Origin: Epiperipatus broadwayi
Lineage: Eukaryota; Onychophora; Udeonychophora; Euonychophora; Peripatidae
NCBI GenBank assembly: GCA_028023455.1
Contig: JAQFVV010000013.1
Span: 3,970,001 to 4,034,000 of the forward strand
Direction of reading: 5' to 3'
Length of the DNA: 64,000 bases
The stretch's first letter is position 1. Each line of letters opens with the position of its first letter. The position numbers were made by a program, and so were the translations under genes. Shown in pieces: positions 47,383 to 60,642 of this stretch. Below the pieces are notes generated by a model. That model searched no databases and had not been told where the DNA came from. It worked only from the letters and a program-made list of their open reading frames with translations.

Positions 47383-48988
47383 ACTCATATTCATTTGTCC
47401 TTTCTATAACTTCCTTCAATATCTGGATATGATCTACTGTACTAAAACCACTTTTAAATCCAGTTTGTTCTCTTGGTTGGTGGAAATCCAGTGTTTTCTG
47501 TAGACGAGTTGCAATTATCTTAGTAAAAATTTGTATAAAACTGATAAAAGACTGATAGGTCTGTAATTTCTAATATCTTCTTTATCACTTTTTTTAAATA
47601 TTAATATTAATACTGCATTCTTCCAATCATCTGGTACATCTTTATCATTTAGACATTTGGTATATAACTTTGCTAAAAAAAATTCTATTTCTTCACCTGC
47701 TTCTTTTAATATATCAATTATAATTCCATCATTACCTGGAGCCTTCCCTTTCTTCATAAATTTAATTGCATGTCACATTTCCTCATTCAAAATTCTGGGC
47801 AATTCGGAAGATATAATAGGTATAGGAGGCACTTGTTCTTTATTATTATATAATTCTTGATAGAAGTCTTCTACACATTTCATGATGTCATCTCTCTTTT
47901 TAATAATAATGCTATCTTTTTTTCTTATTGCAGATATAAATTTCCTACCAATACCAAAATGTTGTTTTATATTCTTGAGACTTTTATTTTCTTCTACAGC
48001 TTTCCTTGCTAGTTCAGTTATACTTTCTTATATCATTTTCAACTTTTTTCCGCACCATTTTACAAAATTCGAGATATTCAATCCTTTTTAATGCATCATT
48101 TTTGTATATCCTCATATTCCTTCTTTTCTTCATAAATTCTCTAGTCTCAATAGAAATTTTATTGGTCAATTGCTGCTTTTTTCTACCAGTTATCTTTGTT
48201 GCAGTTTTTAAAAATGTATCAGTTATTTTCCTATTAATGTCATTCAAATCTGAATCATGTTCAAAATCTACTAATACTTAAAACCGATTTGTAAGTTCTA
48301 ATTTAAATTCATTAGAATGTTTCTGAAGATTAGTAATATCAACTGTGAATATTGTTTTTCTTAATAATTTTTGTCTCTCTTGTTTTGCATTAACATGTAT
48401 CTTACATTTTACTAATTGATGATCACTTCCTGTATTAAATTTATTAAGAACATTACAATCTTGAAATATGTATTTTCTGTTAGTCAAAATATAATTCAAT
48501 TCTGCTGTACCTTCATTTGAATGCTTTCATGTCCATTTCCTTTTAACATTTTTCTCAAAAAAAGAATTCATAATATAAAGTTTTTCTTTTTCTGCAAACT
48601 CCACAAGTCTTTGTCCTCTCTCATTTCTATTAACATAATCAAAATTACCTACAGCATTTTCATCTTTCATTTGTTTACCAATTCTAGCACTAGTCTCCTA
48701 TAACAATTTTAAAATGTTGTTTACTCTGATCAAAAGCCTTTTGTACATCCATATAAAAATCTTCTATAACTTGTGAAGTTAGAAGAAAAGATGAAGAAAC
48801 AATTGATTTAAAAAGTGGACATATACTCTACTATAAAGGCACAAATATTGGAAATATAAGTGGAATAGGATTCATTATAAATAAAAAATGGAAGAATAAT
48901 ATTGTGGAGATTGATGGTGTATCGGACAGAGTGGCAAGATTAGTTTTACAACTTAATAGCAGATACCAAATGCAGATAATTCAGGTTT
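47383..48988 (-). pseudogene. RTE copy with inverted 5' piece and missing 3' end
   Basis: 47383-48770 matches the intact RTE on the minus strand, covering the sequence equivalent to about 15983-17390 (second half of the endonuclease and first third of the RT). 48771-48988 matches about 15738-15955 (first half of the endonuclease) but on the plus strand. The 5' piece is thus inverted, with about 28 bp lost at the junction. Inversion of this kind is the usual trace of twin priming. The RT catalytic FADD region and the (TGA)n tail are absent at the low-coordinate end, which plain 5' truncation does not explain. Frames at 47515-47757, 48014-48247 and 48278-48499 are fragments of the protein. Identity to the intact copy is high in the inverted piece. 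Confidence 0.9.
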
Positions 48989-50774
48989 AAGTTTATTTAT
49001 AGTAATAATTATTTATTATATATATTTGTCTAATGTAAAATAACCCTTAAAACGGATTAAAAACAATATATATTAGTCCATGTTTTCTTTCATTACATTC
49101 ATATGTATGATGTGCATAATCTCTATTATATTTTTAAATAATAAATAAAATATTTTTTTCTTAAAATGTTTAGAATAGATAAGGATTTGTATTTAAAAAA
49201 TTATTTAACTAAGTGTGCCCTAAATATCCTATAATTTAAAAACTTTTAATATTATGATAAAAAAAAGTTTATTGCTTGAAAATTCATAAGAAGTTTGAGC
49301 ATTAGAAAAGACAACTGTAACTGGAGTTTGAACTCAAGTCTGCCATTATGCAGGTCAATGTCTACAATGTACCCACATACATATATATATATTACTTTCA
49401 ATACTTATAGTAATTTATTACATTTCTCTACTTCAGAGCCAACTGTTATAGTTTGTGGACAATCAATGGACTCTAAATGACAGGGCTTAAAAATCCTAAG
49501 ATTTTTGAATTTCAATTTATCATGTTAGTTAGTATGAGAATTAAATATAAATAATAAATGTGAAAGTGCAATCCTACTTTTAATCAACAGCAAGAATTAA
49601 TCTAGGGACTTGCATATATCCTAATATTTATTAACCACTAATAGCTATAGCTTATAAAACATGGACCTGTAGAAGGGTAATGAGTGAAATTACTGTTCCT
49701 AATATAATTGTCATTAATAAACAGAGAAAATCATAATGTATTTTTTACAAAATAAAATATCATACTCTTGAAATGAACTTTTTGCTATGCTAAATTTATT
49801 CAGCATTGCAAAAATTGCATTTTAAAAAGCCTTTTTTATTTTTATTTTGTAAAGATTTTATAGAAACAATAAAATAAGAGTTAAAAGTAATTTTATTTAT
49901 CTTCAAATGTATTTTTCGATATTGAAATATATATGTTATCCACTACTCAAAAATATCTTGTAGTAGTTTATCCTTGCTTACCAATATTTAACACAATTGA
50001 TTATAGAATACTAATTTATTGCTACCTTATATGATCACCTTGCAGACTTAAGATATATATGTGGTACACACATAAACATATTCACATGTGCATAATTTAT
50101 GCAATTTTGAAATATAACCTTATGTATATATGTATAGTTATAACTACGTAAATCAAATCAGTATGAAAATAAGAAACAGTTTCTCACTCTCAAAGTAGCC
50201 TGAATAAATATAGAAAATCAACTTTCCAATGTTTACAACAGCAAACTTGATGACAGTAAACATTGGCAAACTAAAATAAATGATGGTAATATTACACAAA
50301 TAAACTCTAAAAGGTTTAACTTCTAATAGTCAATTGAGAATGCAGAACATTCTGTTGACTTAAAAGGAACCAATTCTGAATATTTTAGCATACAAATGAC
50401 TATTAAGGAATAGAAAAAAGAAAACATAACATTTAAAAACATAAACTACCTGTGTGAAAGTTTAAAAACTTTATTTAAATGGCCATCAATATTTTAAATC
50501 ATTGCAAGTTTGTGTACAGTAATATATACATGAATGTATTTTAAGATTGTTCTAATGTAAAAACAATTGCCATTTATTTCCTAATTTATGATTAATTCAG
50601 CCTAACTGATTAAATACTAAAACATCTTTTCCATTTAATCCCTCTTTAATAAATATGCTTTATCCAGACACTTTTTTTAATATTTCTGCATTTCTAATCA
50701 TATCTATTAAGCTTATCTTTTGTATTTTATGCTAAATTCACATCCAAAATATTTTTTAAAAAATTTCTAACTTT
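48989..50774. other. AT-rich DNA without a recognisable gene
   Basis: No coding motif or repeat pair is seen. The frame at 49295-49480 lacks similarity to anything I know. Confidence 0.55.
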
Positions 50775-50877
50775 CAATCATTATAAAGTAATATTTTTAA
50801 CATAAGTTATTTTAACTATGTCATTCTCTCTTCTTTTTTTTTAATGAAACGCATTTTAAGGATAATTTACCTTTAAT

Positions 50878-50942
<65 letters not shown>

Positions 50943-51083
50943 GTAAATTTAAAATTTATATTCAGGCTAGGATCATTACAAAGTAATCTTTTTTAACATA
51001 AATTTTTTTAACTACTGTCATTCTCATTCTATTTTTTTTTTTAAATTGAATGCATCTTAGGGATTATTTATCTTTAATTTTTA
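50775..51083. repeat. Diverged tandem duplication around a poly(G) run
   Basis: About 50775-50882 and about 50970-51083 are related: ATCATTATAAAGTAATATTT against ATCATTACAAAGTAATCTTT, both followed by AACATAA, TGTCATTCTC and a T run, and both ending CTTTAATTTTTA. After the second copy a partial third start (GTTTAAATTTATATCTG) is seen. The G run sits between the copies. Confidence 0.75.
50883..50941 (+). repeat. Poly(G) run of 59 bases
   Basis: An uninterrupted stretch of 59 G in a strongly AT-rich setting. It could fold as a G-quadruplex. It could also be partly an artefact of sequencing or assembly, since long G runs are a known failure of two-colour chemistry. Confidence 0.95.
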
Positions 51084-51506
51084 ATTGAGTTTAAATTTAT
51101 ATCTGAATTATGAATGACATCTACAGCCTGATAAATGATAAATAATAATTATTATATTAAGAAACAAAAACAAAAATAAGTTTAATTCTTTTAGATAATT
51201 TTGATAATTATTGAACAAAAAATGAAGACATGTGATTGATTATAATCTAGATCAAATGAAGATTGTTGCTTCAGTAAGAAAAATATCTTGAGAATCATTT
51301 ATCTTTTTCAGATGTCTTTATTCAAATGCTTCAAAATTCAATAAAGTATCATCTGATTCCAATTCCAGCTTACATATTACTATTTTAACAGCATAATTTT
51401 CCATTATTTCAATGATACTGTATGTAAGTTTTAGTAAGTAATAATAATCACCAAATGAAAATGCTGATTAAATCTTTATCCTGTGCTGTCATATCTAATA
51501 TCTCCA

Positions 51507-51536
51507 GACCAGTTTCAAGCTTATGGCTTTCATCAG
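51507..51536 (-). ncRNA. Hammerhead-ribozyme-like motif with minimal stem III
   Basis: The minus strand reads CTGATGA (51536-51530), a 4-bp stem II (AAGC with GCTT) around CATAA, then GAAA (51516-51513). Directly after it, CTGGTC gives a two-base-pair stem III and the canonical GUC cleavage triplet ending at 51507. A distal stem I is possible between GGAGA just after the cut and TCTCT about 7-11 bases upstream of the core. Very short stem III is a known feature of retrotransposon hammerheads that work as dimers. The 83-codon plus frame over it (51483-51734) has no known domain. Confidence 0.5.
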
Positions 51537-51539
51537 TAT

Positions 51540-53879
51540 AACAGAGAAGTAAAAGATAGGTGCTGGAAGGAAGATGAATTAGATCCTAAAGGTCCAGGTG
51601 GACTGGTTCAAGATCCAAAGCTCCTCACTGATGAAATTTATAAGAGTGAAATTAATCTGGGGATATTGGATAAGACTGCACAAGATATGGATTTAATAAA
51701 TACTATCAATCTGGCATTTAATATTACTTATTAGAGCTTATGATAAATGGCATAAAGACAGTGAAAAATTATACTGTGAAAATATTTTAAAAATGTGCAA
51801 TAGAATAAAAATATAATTAATTTCTTTCTAATTTCTGACTAAAAGCATTAATCTATTTATAATTTTCTTCATAGAACAGTTAATTGTATAACTAACTACA
51901 TTGAGTTACAATTATATTTACCTTTGTTTAAAGATTCATTAATCTTGTTCAAAAGTTTGTCATCATTGCCTTCATTATCTATAAACATTATTTATCATAA
52001 AATTCTTTTAACAATAAAAACAGTATCATCAACCCTAAATAAAATTAGCAATAAACAATCAATCACATTATCTAATAGCATTACCTGTGTCTAAATTCTC
52101 TGACAGAAGATAAATTAATTAAACAAAAAAGTTCACAACTAGTCTATAATTAAGTAAATTAATTATTGAAGCAGTTTACCAATGGTTTGTATCCTATTTG
52201 CCAATATTTAGAAGTAAGCTCATTAAAATTTACAAAAAACAAAAAATCTAATTTGTCAATAAATCCCTTTCTCAAAATTGATGAAACTATTATTAACCCT
52301 TTTTTCTAAATACCCCTCAATAATAATTCTTGCAATTTTAGTTTAATTGACTATCTATTTTTATTAATGCTGAAGTGTATCTATAAAAAACTGTAATCAT
52401 GAGACATCTAATCATCCAGTACGGTACCCCTTTTTAACATTAAGTATATATCAAAAAGTATATCCTCAATGGCATAGAAATATCACAGAATACTACTCCA
52501 CTAAAATATCAATGATAAGTAAATCATATTTAATATTAAAATTTCCTATATTAAATTTAATTATAACACAATATAATATGTCTACTTATTAAAATGATTG
52601 TATACCACTTCTTTATTAATTTTTCCTAAATTCAATCAACATATCAGGTAACTAATGTTTCTTAAAATGAATAAATTAATTTACATAATCAAATATAGAG
52701 TGGGATTTTACTTACATCCAGCTACATTTAAAATTAATTAAGAAACAAATATACTAATCAATCTCTTCCCTTTCAAAATAATTAACTAATTTTTTCATAA
52801 AAATGACTAAAAACTAAAATTATTAACAAATATCATTATTAATTATAATCCAATCATTTTTATTTTTATATGACATACTAGTTATTCAGTTTTCATTATA
52901 ATCATCAAAATGAAGAAAAATTAAATTAATTAATATTTTGCATAAAACATCAAATGTCTTTAACAATCATATGTTTTCTTATTTATTATCTTACTTTAGA
53001 TTATGTGTAATAATACCAATTATATTTCATTATTACAATATATGTGTGTGATGAGGATAATGAATAATGACTTGGAAATAAGAAAAGAGACTCTCAACAC
53101 TTGATTAATTTAAAAACAAACATTAACATTTATTATAGTAGTAATACAAAATTAAAAATAATTTACACATCTTATATTTAATATAAAAAAAAATAATATA
53201 TTATACAAAACTTTAAAAAATAACATTAACAAAATACTTATAATAAAATAAATAATTTACACTTCACTGTAAAATTATTTATAATTAGGATATAGTATAT
53301 TCCATACTTTACTCCATAAATATTAAAATATTTTTAATATTTCCATATTAAAATATATCAATAATATATACAATTTGTATTTTATTACATTCTAAATATT
53401 TCACCAATATATTCTTCTGCATTATTATTACTTTATCTTTAATCTTTCTATGATATTATCTAATTATAACTCTATAACTTATTATACTCCTATTTTTATT
53501 ATTTTGTTATAAAATAAATATTTAATTATTTTAAATAATTATTAAGATATGGCACATTATTATATTGCTTACAATAATATGAATAATTATCAGGTTTTCT
53601 TTCCAATAGCATGTCAAACTTTCATTCTGTATTTTGATCTCTAATATACGATAAAAACATTCATAAAATTTTTATTCTTACAATTTTTTAGCATCCTATC
53701 TGTTTTATGTTTCATCCTTCTTACAATAAGTTGATTTACTTATCATCATTTAAAACTTTAGCTATTACCATTACTTAAATCTTCAATTCCTTATGTGATG
53801 TATATACCAATGTGATTTTTCATGATAATTTTCATTATAATAAGTGTGGGATGGATACCTTATAAAATTCTAATAAGCA
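51540..53879. other. AT-rich DNA; old repeat copy at about 52410-52740
   Basis: No gene is seen. About 52410-52740 is the diverged partner of 20570-20940. The remainder is extremely AT-rich. Confidence 0.45.
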
Positions 53880-54100
53880 ACAGTACCATGGATTATGTAA
53901 CTTAAGGCCACTTTTTTTGTGTCTACCTTAATTTTCTATCTTGGCTTCTATTTTAAGATCTTACAGATTTTAGAAAAATGTCACTATCCATATATCACAA
54001 ATACTCTTATACTGTATCACATTTAATCTTAAACAACACATCCTTAACACTACAGGATTTCCAATAAATCTATTTTTCTATAGCACTATTTCACATCTAA
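53880..54100 (-). repeat. Second copy of the Copia-related segment
   Basis: The plus strand shares CTTAAGGCCAC, then a CTTGTGTCTACC-like stretch and TGGCTTCTA, with 38780-38850 in the same order, with changes. By position this is the pre-RNase H part of the Copia remnant. Coding is wholly lost here. Confidence 0.4.
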
Positions 54101-54879
54101 CACTCCATATAAAATACTTAACATCACATAAAATATTATTCATTTCTTAAATAACATCTAAACTTATTCTTAAAATTTTAATACTTTTAACTATACCAAG
54201 AAGACTAAAAACAAACAAATAGTTTATGATATAATTTATCATAAATATAATAAGTCAATTATTTTTAACTTTAAAGAGATCAATCATACAATTATATACT
54301 CATATTAACATTATAATAAATATATTCAATCCTTTACCATATACTTTTATATAAATACACACATTATAAATATTACACATATTTATTTTATCTGATTCCT
54401 TACTTAAAAATTTGATACCAATATCTTATATTTAAAAAAAAAATAAAGTTACCTTAATCATAATATTTTATAATTATCATTGGTGACTGTCTTGTAAATA
54501 TAATTTCTTTTACATTATAGAATTATAATTAAGAGGAAAAAAAATTTTTTTTATTTTTTTAGATATAAAAAATTTTAAAATACTTAAATCTAAAAAGTAA
54601 CATATGAAACAAATAATTATAAGTATTTAATACTATCTTAATATTAGTCAATGCAATTAAAATAATATCAATAAAATCTCCTTGAACAAAATAAAAAAGA
54701 TCACATTTCCAGAGGAATATGGGTTACTGTGTTTACTATATAACTAATTGTTCCTTGAAACAAGAAATTTCTTCCTCTCTTTCTCTCCCCTTCGTGCTTT
54801 TCACCATTATTCATAACATCAATGAAAAGATGAAGAAAAATCTAAATAAGTTATCCTTCATATTATACTGGTCAACTCC
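54101..54879. other. AT-rich DNA without a recognisable gene
   Basis: Nothing recognisable. The frame at 54719-54955 runs into the dispersed repeat and is not supported. Confidence 0.5.
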
Positions 54880-55060
54880 ATCACATCAACCACCTAACCT
54901 GCCATCTGGATTCAAACCCAGTCAAACCAAAGGATTTAACCCAAGACCAAACTGAATTCAAACCCAATTCATGAACTCAGATCAAATCAATGGCTGACAT
55001 ATGTCAATGGCACATGACTATGTGCCAAAAAACTAGCTCAATGGATGATTTGAGTCTCCT
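54880..55060 (+). repeat. Dispersed repeat, partner of 32430-32650
   Basis: GC-richer than its surroundings, with CTGAATTCAAACCCAATTCA and AATGGCACATGACTATGTGC. The last string is a short palindrome absent from the partner. Possible SINE; class not determined. Confidence 0.55.
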
Positions 55061-55269
55061 GATCTGACTCTACTAACGTACAATAAAATAACTAAGGATG
55101 TTTATAAATCAATTCATATATGTATGTTTGGGTTGCCAATACAGACAGCAAGCATTAATATTAAAATAGTTATTAAATAATAAAAAAAAGTTAAAAACCA
55201 AATGTGTTATATAAAATGTTTAATAAGAATAAATATTTTTGTTCAAATTGTTTATGATTAAGATTATAT

Positions 55270-57100
55270 ATATTACCTCTAGTCTTTAAGAATGGGAGTT
55301 ACAATTTACAATAAGAATGGCAATCGTTCTCATATGCCAATAATCAATATGCACTTATAGGAGGATTATATATATCTATGCCCTGACAAATAAATAAAGG
55401 TAATTAAGATACTTGGCATGGACAGAAATTATTATTCCAATTTTAAAAGAAAAGAATGTGAGATTCATTTTTACACATCGGTAAAGCAATTCATAAAGAG
55501 CAAGATAAGTATTTAGGGCATAACTTTAATATTTAAGAAAGAACTTATTTAATTATAAATGAATATGAAATTGTTTGACTTTAACAAAATCAATTCATTA
55601 CGATTCACGAGCACGAGAGCGGGCTTCATTTGAACTGAGAAATAACAGTACTGACGGTTTATGAGCCTTAAGAACTAATACGAAATACGATGGCTTGTCA
55701 GTGATTTGAGAAATTAGAAGGGCGGCTTGTATTTGACAAATCTTTTATGCCCTATGAAGGATCCATGGAACACAGGGAAAGCCAAGCAGGGTCATAGCCA
55801 TGAACATTTGGTGTTCCAATATAATATCGAGCAAGTGAGGAAGTGGTTTCTTCCTAGGTAATTAAAGTAACAATAATATCACCGATGACAAGCCTGCGAA
55901 GCAGGGAATGGCTCGTGTCAGCAACATTCGAAAAATCATGACTTAAAGATCATTGCATTTAATTAATAAAACTCGAATTACAGAAGGAATGCTTTATGTA
56001 ATGACCTGATCATGTTAAATTAAAGTCAAACACGCTTGACATAAATGTGCTTAAATGCAATTACAAAATTATGCTAATTATACCCTAAATACCATGCCCT
56101 CTCTGAATATTAATATAAAGTATAAAATTTAAATTAGAAGATATTGATTTTATTTCCTTTATCAACCTTTAGCAAAACAGTTTAATATTATTAATATGAA
56201 TAGATAAATATTTGTGAATTCAATAAAATAGCCAAAATGGCTAATAATCATTATCAGCTGTTAGTAAAAATAGCAAACATTTAATAAATTCTTCAACTCG
56301 ATAATTAATAGGACTGTATTAATCTAGTTCTAATAGGCAATGATTAAACTATAAAACTTAATACTATATTATTTTCATAAGGTAAATGTAACGAAAGGGA
56401 TTATTATAGAGATGAAGTATTATAAAAATAAATGATATTAATAATCATTCAATAAATATATAATAAACTTAGTGAAATGAACCACCATCATAAGAAAAAG
56501 GAAAGTTAACAAAATATTAAATTTAAAAACTAGAGATAGAAATAGAGAATTACTTATACAAATTAAGACATTATAAAATGAGAAAAGCTTTTAACAGTAA
56601 TTATTTAAAAGGTGGTGTAAAGTAAAGTTTGGAAACTGCCAGAAAGTTGTGCTTCATTAAAGAAAGATATTACCCTTCCTTCCTTGGTTGGTTCCTTAGT
56701 TTACATGGCAGAGTCTGATTGGGTTGAAATGTAGGTGCGTATTTTAACTTATACGAATAGCATTTGGATTAATTTCTTTCAAGTTTTGGCAGCTCACGAT
56801 TGGTCTAGAAAGTTTACTTTGCAGCTACATTGAAGATTTTCTGGGAATTTTGGGTCCAGCAATCAGATTCGCAAAGTTAGCCATGCACCATGATGAAGAC
56901 ACTATAAAGATTCATAATTTAAATGGAGATAGCTTCTAGTAGCAAGTTCTCTTAAAAAAAATATGGCTTCTCCTTTCTTGAAATTTTTCCGCACTATTTA
57001 TACCTGCTCTTTGGTTTCCCACCCATTCTTCTTACATTATCAAAAGTTACAAATTTTGTTAATTGATTTGAGATACATTCCCCCGATAAGGCTTTAAAAC
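55270..57100. other. GC-richer unidentified blocks
   Basis: Two GC-richer patches (about 55600-55960 and 56620-56900) stand out. The second carries inverted CCAAT strings (GATTGG at about 56716 and 56799), as found in LTR promoters, which would place a promoter on the minus strand. There is no TATA box, clear end or coding motif. A decayed minus-strand LTR is one possibility. Confidence 0.3.
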
Positions 57101-59420
57101 TCATTAACTTTGAATTTATTTTCTAATTAGAAAATGAATTTGTAAATCTGAAAAGTGATTTTAATTAAGAACCATCCTTACATTTTAAATTATTATTTTT
57201 TTTGCTAATTAATAAAAATTCCCCATTGTCTTTGGGAAAGGACGATCTGAAAGCTTAATGAAAGAATGTAGCTTTTAATCACTGAAATTTAAATAAACAG
57301 GTAAAAGTAAAAATAAAACATTCTGACACAATGAAACTTTATAACGAATATATATTTAACTATTCATAAATACATACACAATCCATGCAGTTATAATATA
57401 TATGTTTTCATGAATAATTTTATTATGAAATTATTTATAATATTGGTTAGTTTAAATATTAAAGTAGTTGTTTTTAATACATGTTTATATAATACTGTTT
57501 TAATTGAAACTAGCATGTATTGAATGGGTTTGAAGTAGGATACAGGTGATATATCATGAAACTAAAATCAAACTTAGATCTGACCACTTCAATATTATTG
57601 ATAAAATTCCTTCATATTTAGTAAATATGTATTTTACTATTTAATAAAGACATTTATTATATTTTTAAGTTTCATTTCTTCTTTCAACTTCAAAAATATT
57701 TACTGGTAGAATTATAAAGTTCTACAATTAATTCATATTTAATATGTTAATAATTACCAATACTTGGGTGATATTAAGATTAGTAGCTATAAACTTTGAA
57801 TAAAACTTAGTCTGCATTATATCTTTCTTCTCTAAGGCCATCATCATCCTAATAAGGTTATTAATAAATTCATATTTGGAAATATCAATAGTCTTAGTAA
57901 ATAGAATTCTCTTTATCATTATTAAAGATACAATTTAGTAGAAAGTGTTTGCTATCATTCTGCATATAAAAATTAATAAAAAAAATAAATGCCTTATATT
58001 TCCTTTGCATTTTCTGGAGGAAAATCAGTTTGATAATCTGCAAGGTTTCTTATTAAACTATATTTTATAACAACTTGAATGAAGTTTTGTTTCCTTCCAT
58101 TATCACAAGTTTAGTCAGCTCCTGTAGTATACCAATGATGACAGTTTTGTTTCTTATTCCATAATGAAATTAATGAATAAACTTTTAAAAATATATCCCA
58201 TGCTTTTTAAATTACTATTATAACTTTTAATGTTAAAACAAAGACAAAAAGGAAAGTTTATTCCTCTATTTTTTTCTTGATTTTTTCCCACTATCACCTG
58301 TTTATCTTCTATTTATAGGAAAAAATTCACAATAAATACTTTCAGACATCTGGCAAAAAATGAATATTACTTAATTTATCTACAATTATAACTAATATTA
58401 TGAAATCAATATTTTCTTAATTTTAATCATGCAAAATTTAAATTTATCTTTTAATAATAAAACACTCTTTATTTAAAATCAAATTCTGATCCTCAGGGTT
58501 TTATAATTCACATTATTCAAATTATTGATTTATGAATTTTTTATGAAATTTATGATAAAATAATAACATTTATGATTTAAACAATTAATAAATTGAATAT
58601 GGAACTAGGAAGTAAATTTTATTTATTATCTAATGGATATGTGTGTACCTATTAATAGACTTCACTTCTCATTTATTTCACCATTAATTAAATGATTTTA
58701 AAACAATAAATAAATAGAAATTGTTCAATTTGATTACTAATAATTACAAAAATATTAACTTTAATCATTATAACTACTGATTTAAAATACATTATATGAT
58801 TTTAATTATTATTTACTTTTTATTTTAAAATAAATAATACACTTTATATTTCAAATTTACAATTTTTTAGATTATATTTATTTTAAAAAAATTAACTCAA
58901 GTTAACACTAAAGAAACAATGTATTCTAACTTCTACAAATTAAATAACAAGTTTTTACTTATCATTATATAAAATTTTAAATTTTTATTAAAATTGACCA
59001 TTAACTACAATAATATAATGAAGTGCTAAATAAAAAGGCTACAATATAAATGTTTTTATTTGTGTGACTAAACTAATTAGTAAAAATAATGGTTGAATTT
59101 CATTAGAATATTTCTCTAATCATTTATCTATTATTGCACATAAAATTTGTATGATAAATCATAATTTTAATTCCAGTGTCAACAACATATATTTTGGGGA
59201 AATGTGCTTTTATTTTCAATGCTAAAAATGATTTAATTCTATTTACAAATCACTTAATATTTTCTAAAATTAATACTTATAAATGAATTTACTAATATTT
59301 GCATGTTCTCCATCAATCTTTTTGTAATATATATTTAAAAAATTATAAATGATATATTTTGCTGATTCATCTATATATGATTTTTATAATTAATATACAA
59401 ATGTTTTGGCTTGGTTATAC
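57101..59420. other. AT-rich DNA without a recognisable gene
   Basis: The minus frame at 57728-57919 (63 codons) and a neighbouring minus reading near 58030 look peptide-like but match no family I know. Nothing else is seen. Confidence 0.45.
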
Positions 59421-59425
59421 AAGCA

Positions 59426-60410
59426 TCAACCTGGTGATAAATAGAATATTTTATAGATTATTGTAAAGATACTGTTCCACCAATAGAAAAACCAGGAATA
59501 TAAAATTGCAAAAACAAAAGTCAGAAAATTTTTAGAGTAAGATTTTTTTAAAAAAAATTCTTCCAAATAGAGAAAGTTTGCATGTGTTATCACATTTATT
59601 GATGCTATTTGATCTTTTAGCATCTCAATAGCTTCTTTGATCTTACATTGGTAGGGAATGTCACATCTAGATAGGATCCTGGTATTAGAGAAATTCATAT
59701 TGTGACCTGAATGCAGATCATGGAGTGATAGTGCAGCTGATGATGAGTTGTTTAACTGAATTAGCATGTTTATCTCTTCTAGTACTGATGCAACAATTTC
59801 TCATATCCATGTAAGAAGCTTTACAAATGCCACATGAAATTTTATAAACTCCATGAGGCTCAAGAGGGATTGAATCTTTAGGCTTGGTTATGATACTAAT
59901 ATTTTTTTTTAATTATATCCAATAACACCTGTAGTTCCTTTTATATAAGAAACACAAATTCTAATAGTTGTTTCTTATGATTTTTTTACTTTATTTTCCG
60001 CTTGAATTAAGACTTGGTGAATAATTTTATTGTTATAATGATACTATTTATATGATTTATTTCTTCTTTCAGATATGATTTATCTGAAAGGTTAATTGCT
60101 CTAATGAAGAGTTTTGTCTATATAAAAAATCTGAATTGGATGATAATGCAAAATTGTATCTTGTCTGTATGTGTATTTTTTCTGAAAACTGAAAATTATA
60201 GGTTATTTTGTTTTCTGGTAATGAGTACATCAATAATAGAAAATTTTCCAACAGAATCTGTCTCCATTGTAAATTTAATATTATTCAAATGTAAGAAAAA
60301 TCACTTAATTTGTTTTTACCACGTTGCCATATGATGAATGTGTCATCTATATATCTGATCCAAATAAACAAAAATTTATATTATAAACTAATATCCTCTA
60401 TTAAAAATTC
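59426..60410 (-). pseudogene. Penelope-like element: RT catalytic region to GIY-YIG
   Basis: On the minus strand, RYIDDTFIIW near 60335-60365 is the catalytic box of a PLE reverse transcriptase. It is followed by FTMETDSVGK, then LITRKQNN and FRKNTHTDK in the order seen in the family. After a gap, SYIKGTTG near 59940 and a GIY-YIG relic reading GVYKISCGICKASYM near 59840 appear. The frame at 59426-59767 carries the end of the domain with SLHDLHSGHNMNFSNTRIL. In the nuclease the usual YIGET has become YMDMR. Frameshifts and stops break it, but this copy still spans RT to endonuclease, unlike those at 8.0 and 10.7 kb. Confidence 0.75.
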
Positions 60411-60642
60411 CAAGTAAATTAATTATTATGAAAATATGATGTTTTTATTCTCAGTTGCTTGATATTTGTTTTCTTAGTTCAAAACAATATCGAGACAGTA
60501 AACAAAAGCCTGGCTTTAAAATAAATTCATTTTCAGATTGTGCCTAATCAGAGATTTATACTCTTCCCAAAAATTGAAAAACATTTATAACAGCAACTTT
60601 TGTTTGTAAAAACCAATAAAAATCAAAAAAGTAAAAAATAGA

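Noticed and set aside
47657-48281. Plus-strand frames of 67-91 codons
   Set aside because: They are antisense shadows of the rearranged minus-strand RTE copy.
50883-50941. Telomere or CpG-island explanation for the poly(G) run
   Set aside because: It is a pure homopolymer without a telomeric unit, and the flanks are AT-rich.
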